The notes under the pieces are model-generated. The model had not been told where the DNA came from. It saw only the letters and a program-made list of their open reading frames with translations, and ran no database searches. A DNA stretch of 64,000 bases, taken from contig NZ_CP015614.1 of assembly GCF_000635915.2 (NCBI RefSeq), positions 1,161,501 to 1,225,500 of the forward strand, read 5' to 3'. This document shows positions 60,310 to 64,000 of this stretch, piece after piece. Position numbers and translations under genes: made by a program. Each line of letters begins with the position of its first letter. The stretch's first letter is position 1. The DNA is from Brevundimonas naejangsanensis (GTDB lineage Bacteria > Pseudomonadota > Alphaproteobacteria > Caulobacterales > Caulobacteraceae).

Positions 60310-60789
60310 TCAGATCAACTTTTCGATGTCGGCCTTGATGGCCTCAGGTTCAGTCTGGGGCGAATAGCGCGCGACGACGCGGCCTTCGCGGTCGGTCAGG
60401 AACTTGGTGAAGTTCCACTTGATGGCGCGCGAGCCGAGGAAGCCCCTCTTCTGCGCCGTCAGCCAGGCGTAGAGGGGGTGGCGTTCAGGCCCGTTGACCT
60501 CGACCTTGTCGAACAAGGGGAAGGTCACGTCGAAGCTGCTGGCGCAGAAGGCGGCGATTTCCGCCGCCCCGCCCGGCTCCTGCTGGCCGAACTGGTTGCA
60601 GGGAAAGCCCAGGACTTCGAACGGCGCGTCAATCAGATCGCGATGCAGCTTCTCCAGCCCGGCGTATTGGCCGGTGAAGCCGCATTTCGACGCCGTATTC
60701 ACGATCAGCAACGCCTGACCGCGAAAGCGATCTAGCGACACGTCCGCGCCATCGATGGCCCGGGCGGAGAAGTCATAGACCGAGGTCAT
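60310..60789 (-). CDS. Glutathione peroxidase-family protein
   Basis: A 159-residue thiol peroxidase. The peroxidatic Cys is in NTASKCGFTGQYAGLE; the resolving region is FPCNQFGQQEPG, and KWNFTKFLTDREG completes the Cys-Gln-Trp-Asn signature. It reduces hydrogen or lipid peroxides, in bacteria usually with thioredoxin. It lies between the E2 and E3 genes of pyruvate dehydrogenase, an uncommon but tolerable position in alphaproteobacteria. Confidence 0.93.
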   Translation of the reverse strand: MTSVYDFSARAIDGADVSLDRFRGQALLIVNTASKCGFTGQYAGLEKLHRDLIDAPFEVLGFPCNQFGQQEPGGAAEIAAFCASSFDVTFPLFDKVEVNGPERHPLYAWLTAQKRGFLGSRAIKWNFTKFLTDREGRVVARYSPQTEPEAIKADIEKLI

Positions 60790-60804
60790 GACCTCTCGGC
60801 TCCC

Positions 60805-62073
60805 TTACGCCAGCATCGCCACGGGATCTTCGATCAGCGGCTTGAACACCTGCAGGAAGCGAGCGCCCGTCGCGCCGTCGACCACGCGGTGATCGCAGGT
60901 CAGGGTGACGGTCATGACCGTGGCCACGGCCAGTTGACCGTCCTTGACGACCGGGCGTTGTTCGCCGGCGCCCACGCTCATAATGCAGCCCTGCGGCTCA
61001 TTGATGATCGAGGTGAACTGCTTGATGCCGAACATGCCCAGGTTGGACACCGAGAAAGTGCCGCCCTGGAACTCTTCCGGCTTCAGCTTGCGCTCACGCG
61101 CGCGCTTGGCCAGGTCCTTGGACTCGGTCGCGATCTGCGCAAGGCCCTTGGTCTCGGCCTTCTTGATGATCGGGGTGATCAGGCCGCCGTCGATCGCCAC
61201 CGCCATGGAGACGTCGGCGTTGTGGTGCATGGCGATGCCTTCGGGGGTGTAGGAGGCGTTGGCCTCCGGCACCATCTTCAGCGCCAGAGCGGCCGCCTTG
61301 ATGACGAAGTCGTTGACGGAGACCTTGATCCCCTGCGGCTCCAGCATCTTGTTGACCTTGGCGCGAACGGCCATCAGCTGGTCGATCTCGACGTCGATGA
61401 ACAGCGGGAAGTGCGGCACGTTCTGAACGCTGTCCACCATGCGGCGGGCGACGGCCTTCTTCATGCCGTCCAGCGGGATCAGGTCGTAGGTTCCGTCCGC
61501 GATGCCCATCTGAGCCAACGACAGAGCCTTGCGCGGTTCAGCGGAGGTCGCGGGCGCAGCAGCGGCGGCCGGTTGAGCGCCGCCCTTGCCTGCGGCCTCC
61601 ACGTCGCGCTTGACGATGCGGCCGTGCGGGCCGGTGCCCTTGACGGTCTTCAGGTCCAGACCGGCCTGGGCGGCCAGACGGCGCGCCAGCGGCGAGGCGA
61701 AGATGCGTCCGCCGTCGTCAGACTTCGGCGCGGCCGGAGCGGGCGCGGTCTCAGCCTTGGGAGCCTCCGCCTTCGGCGCTTCAGCCTTGGGGGCCTCTGC
61801 CGGAGCATCAGCCTTCTTGGGCGCAGGCGCCACGTCGTCGCCGGACAGGCGGGCGATCGGCGTGTTGACCTTCACGCCCTCGGCGCCTTCCGGCACCAGG
61901 ATTTCGAGCACTTCGCCTTCATCGACGGCTTCGACTTCCATCGTCGCCTTGTCGGTCTCGATCTCGGCGATCACGTCGCCGGCCGAGACGGTGTCGCCGA
62001 CCTTGACGTGCCACTTGGCCAGCACGCCCTCTTCCATCGTCGGGGACAGGGCGGGCATCAGGATATCGGTCAT
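60805..62073 (-). CDS. pdhC: Pyruvate dehydrogenase E2, dihydrolipoyl acetyltransferase
   Basis: A 422-residue E2 core: one lipoyl domain (residues 1-75, lipoyl Lys in [11 protein letters not shown]), an Ala/Pro/Lys/Glu linker, the peripheral-subunit-binding domain ([20 protein letters not shown]) and the catalytic domain with the His in [12 protein letters not shown]. It transfers the acetyl group to CoA. A one-base overlap with the DUF5076 gene upstream ties it to the E1beta gene. Confidence 0.96.
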   Translation of the reverse strand: MTDILMPALSPTMEEGVLAKWHVKVGDTVSAGDVIAEIETDKATMEVEAVDEGEVLEILVPEGAEGVKVNTPIARLSGDDVAPAPKKADAPAEAPKAEAPKAEAPKAETAPAPAAPKSDDGGRIFASPLARRLAAQAGLDLKTVKGTGPHGRIVKRDVEAAGKGGAQPAAAAAPATSAEPRKALSLAQMGIADGTYDLIPLDGMKKAVARRMVDSVQNVPHFPLFIDVEIDQLMAVRAKVNKMLEPQGIKVSVNDFVIKAAALALKMVPEANASYTPEGIAMHHNADVSMAVAIDGGLITPIIKKAETKGLAQIATESKDLAKRARERKLKPEEFQGGTFSVSNLGMFGIKQFTSIINEPQGCIMSVGAGEQRPVVKDGQLAVATVMTVTLTCDHRVVDGATGARFLQVFKPLIEDPVAMLA

Positions 62074-62390
62074 CAGGCGTTCCCCGCTTGCGGTGAAACC
62101 GGCTCGGCGACGGTGCGGACGTTATCGGCCTTGATCACGTCGCTGAGCCCTTGAAGGATGCGGTCATAGGCGGCCTTCTCATTGTGGCCGTGACGCACGG
62201 CGTAGCCATGCGCCATGTGCCGCGCGGCGTAAGCCAGCAGTTCCCCGAACTTGATGGGGTCGGCGAAGGCGGGCTTCACCGACATCACCGGCTCGTTGTT
62301 CGACCACCACATGCGCAGCAGCTCGACCGCATCGGCGTCAGCAGCGACGCTGTCCGGCACGGCCAGTTCGAACTCTGCGGCCTCCGTCAC
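62073..62390 (-). CDS. DUF5076 protein inside the pdh operon
   Basis: A 105-residue protein with the pattern [36 protein letters not shown], of the DUF5076 family, seen mostly in Caulobacterales and relatives between pdhB and pdhC. Its function is unknown; the tight overlaps with both neighbours (4 and 1 bases) suggest a role with the complex. Confidence 0.8.
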   Translation of the reverse strand: MTEAAEFELAVPDSVAADADAVELLRMWWSNNEPVMSVKPAFADPIKFGELLAYAARHMAHGYAVRHGHNEKAAYDRILQGLSDVIKADNVRTVAEPVSPQAGNA

Positions 62391-63742
62391 GCCATCACCT
62401 TCTTCACGGCGGCGACGATCTTGTCGACGCCCGGCAGAGACAGGGCTTCCAGATTGGCGGCGTAGGGCAGCGGCACGTCTTCCTGGTGCACGCGTAGCGG
62501 CGGGGCGTCCAGGTAGTCGAAGGCGTGCTCGATCACGCGGGCGACCACTTCGGCGCCGACGCCCATCGGACCCCAGCCCTCTTCGGCCGAGACCAGGCGG
62601 TTGGTCTTCTTGACGCTCTCGACGATGGTCTCGTGGTCCAGCGGACGCAGGGTGCGAATGTCGACGACCTCGACCGAAATGCCCTCGCCGGCCAGTTGTT
62701 CGGCGGCCTGCAGGGCGAATCCGACCATGCGGCTGTGGGCCGTGATGGTGACGTCCGTACCTTCGCGGCGAACCTTGGCCTTGCCGATCGGCACGATGTA
62801 GTCCTCGACGTCCGGGACGTCGAACTCGTGGCCGTACATCATCTCGTGTTCGAGGAAGACGATCGGGTTCGGGTCGCGGATCGCCGCCTTCAGCAGGCCC
62901 TTGGCGTCGGCTGCGTCATAGGGCGCCACGACCTTCAGGCCCGGAATTTGAGCGTACCAGGCGGAATAGTCCTGGCTGTGCTGAGCCGCCACGCGCGAAG
63001 CGGCGCCGTTCGGGCCGCGGAACACGATGGGGCAGCCCATCTGGCCGCCCGACATGTACAGCGTCTTGGCCGCCGAGTTGATGATGTGGTCGATCGCCTG
63101 CATGGCGAAGTTCCAGGTCATGAACTCCACGATCGGCTTCAGGCCCGCGAAGGCGGCGCCGACGCCCAGGCCGGCGAAGCCGTGCTCGGTGATCGGGGTA
63201 TCCACCACGCGGCGGTCGCCGAATTCCTGCAGCAGGTCGCGGCTGACCTTATAAGCCCCCTGATACTGGGCGACTTCCTCGCCCATCAGGAAGACGTTCT
63301 CGTCGCGGCGCATCTCTTCGGCCATGGCGTCGCGCAGGGCGTCGCGGATGGTCGTCTTCACCAGCTTGGCGTCCGCCGGAATTTCCGGGTCACGCAGTTC
63401 GACCTTGGGCTTCGCCGGGGCGTCGGCAGGCGCGCCTTCAGCCTTGACCTGGGGGGCGGCGGCCGCAGCAGCCTCGGCCTTGGGCGCGGGCGCAGCAGCG
63501 CCGTCTTCGCCCGCCAGGCGCGCAATCGGCGTATTGACCTTCACGCCCTCGGAGCCTTCCGGCACCAGGATTTCCAGCACTTCGCCCTCATCGACGGCTT
63601 CGACTTCCATCGTCGCCTTGTCGGTTTCGATCTCGGCGATCACCTGACCGGCCGACACGACGTCGCCAGCCTTGATGTGCCACTTGGTCAGCGTGCCCTC
63701 TTCCATCGTGGGGGACAGCGCCGGCATCAGAATGTCCGTCAC
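62387..63742 (-). CDS. pdhB: Pyruvate dehydrogenase E1 beta with N-terminal lipoyl domain
   Basis: A 451-residue E1 beta subunit. Residues 1-80 are a lipoyl domain ([11 protein letters not shown], as in the E2), a fusion typical of alphaproteobacteria. After a linker the transketolase-type domains follow: [80 protein letters not shown]. With PdhA it decarboxylates pyruvate. It lies four bases after pdhA. Confidence 0.96.
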   Translation of the reverse strand: MTDILMPALSPTMEEGTLTKWHIKAGDVVSAGQVIAEIETDKATMEVEAVDEGEVLEILVPEGSEGVKVNTPIARLAGEDGAAAPAPKAEAAAAAAPQVKAEGAPADAPAKPKVELRDPEIPADAKLVKTTIRDALRDAMAEEMRRDENVFLMGEEVAQYQGAYKVSRDLLQEFGDRRVVDTPITEHGFAGLGVGAAFAGLKPIVEFMTWNFAMQAIDHIINSAAKTLYMSGGQMGCPIVFRGPNGAASRVAAQHSQDYSAWYAQIPGLKVVAPYDAADAKGLLKAAIRDPNPIVFLEHEMMYGHEFDVPDVEDYIVPIGKAKVRREGTDVTITAHSRMVGFALQAAEQLAGEGISVEVVDIRTLRPLDHETIVESVKKTNRLVSAEEGWGPMGVGAEVVARVIEHAFDYLDAPPLRVHQEDVPLPYAANLEALSLPGVDKIVAAVKKVMA

Positions 63743-63745
63743 GTA

Positions 63746-64000
63746 TCAGGCCTCCACGTAGACGTCGGTGTAGAGCTCGGACGGATCCGGCTCAGGGCTT
63801 TCTTGAGCGAACTGCACAGCTTCAGCCACGATGGCCTTCACTTCGTTGTCGATCGCTTTCAGCTCTTCCTCGGTCGCCTTGGCGGCGGCGAGCAGCATCT
63901 TGATGTGGTCGATCGGGTCGCGGGTCTTCTTGACCTCGTCCACCTCTTCCTTGGTCCGGTATTTCGCGGGGTCGGACATCGAGTGGCCGCGATAGCGGTA
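63746..64000 (-). CDS. pdhA: Pyruvate dehydrogenase E1 alpha, C-terminal part (partial)
   Basis: The 3' end of pdhA; the frame runs off the window. The visible start of the fragment reads YRYRGHSMSDPAKYRTKEEV, the conserved phosphorylation-loop region of E1 alpha, followed by the helical tail ending ELYTDVYVEA. Gene order pdhA-pdhB-DUF5076-pdhC-gpx-lpdA on the minus strand supports the call. Confidence 0.95.
   Translation of the reverse strand, partial: YRYRGHSMSDPAKYRTKEEVDEVKKTRDPIDHIKMLLAAAKATEEELKAIDNEVKAIVAEAVQFAQESPEPDPSELYTDVYVEA

Noticed and set aside
58907..60367. A 486-codon plus-strand frame opposite lpdA
   Set aside because: Antisense shadow; the lipoamide dehydrogenase is intact on the minus strand.
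60889..62154. A 421-codon plus-strand frame opposite pdhC
   Set aside because: Antisense shadow of an Ala/Pro/Lys-rich E2 gene.

Overview
The window looks like a chromosome segment of a high-GC alphaproteobacterium of the Caulobacterales, most like Brevundimonas. The grounds are the gene order fabH - ihfA - MerR-type regulator - tRNA-Pro, the lipoyl-domain-fused PdhB with a DUF5076 gene inside the pdh operon, and the codon usage. This is judged from protein content, not from a search. Core genes lie at both ends (1-6.2 kb and 56.9-64 kb), and the middle is a mosaic of accessory modules.

Layout. 1-1.3 kb: end of fabH, ihfA, a MerR-type regulator and tRNA-Pro(GGG). 1.7-6.2 kb: an outer-membrane barrel protein, a three-gene ABC exporter and a secreted GlcG/HbpS-like protein. 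6.2-21.5 kb: a stress/low-oxygen block with a host-attachment-like protein, an MBL/beta-CASP hydrolase, a quinone reductase, two UspA proteins, a FixK-like CRP/FNR regulator, a P-type cation ATPase, a VIT-family transporter, DUF1003, a GH65 phosphorylase with a beta-phosphoglucomutase-like HAD, and two zinc alcohol dehydrogenases. Five FNR/FixK-type palindromes (TTGAN-N4-NTCAA) lie in its intergenic gaps, so I read it as one regulon. It ends in a cytochrome c gene remnant followed by a TonB receptor that has no signal peptide.

24.2-37.1 kb is a defence-type region. One operon carries a thymidylate-synthase-like/NMAD1 fusion, a TylF-like methyltransferase and an HMUDK-helical-type protein. It is divergent from a TIR-SLOG operon, which converges on a ThsB-like TIR + Nmad2 operon. 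This combination of nucleotide-modifying and TIR/SLOG genes is my leading candidate for an undescribed system. Next comes an operon of SIR2, a 194-aa unknown, a Rad50-like zinc-hook ATPase and a GNAT protein.

37.4-49.6 kb is a heavy-metal island: a MerR regulator with a classical 19-bp-spacer promoter driving a Cys-rich CDF exporter, and a long leftward czcI-C-B-A-CDF-czcN-czcP operon with small membrane genes and a DUF305 protein. 49.9-56.8 kb is a mobile module: three overlapping tyrosine recombinases plus a small coiled-coil gene (Tn554/recombinase-trio logic), a few cargo regulators, and a 13-bp inverted repeat at its right edge. 56.9-64 kb returns to core metabolism: a LysR regulator, cysteine synthase, lipoamide dehydrogenase, glutathione peroxidase and pyruvate dehydrogenase genes.

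All family assignments come from reading motifs in the translated sequence. No database search or structure prediction was run.
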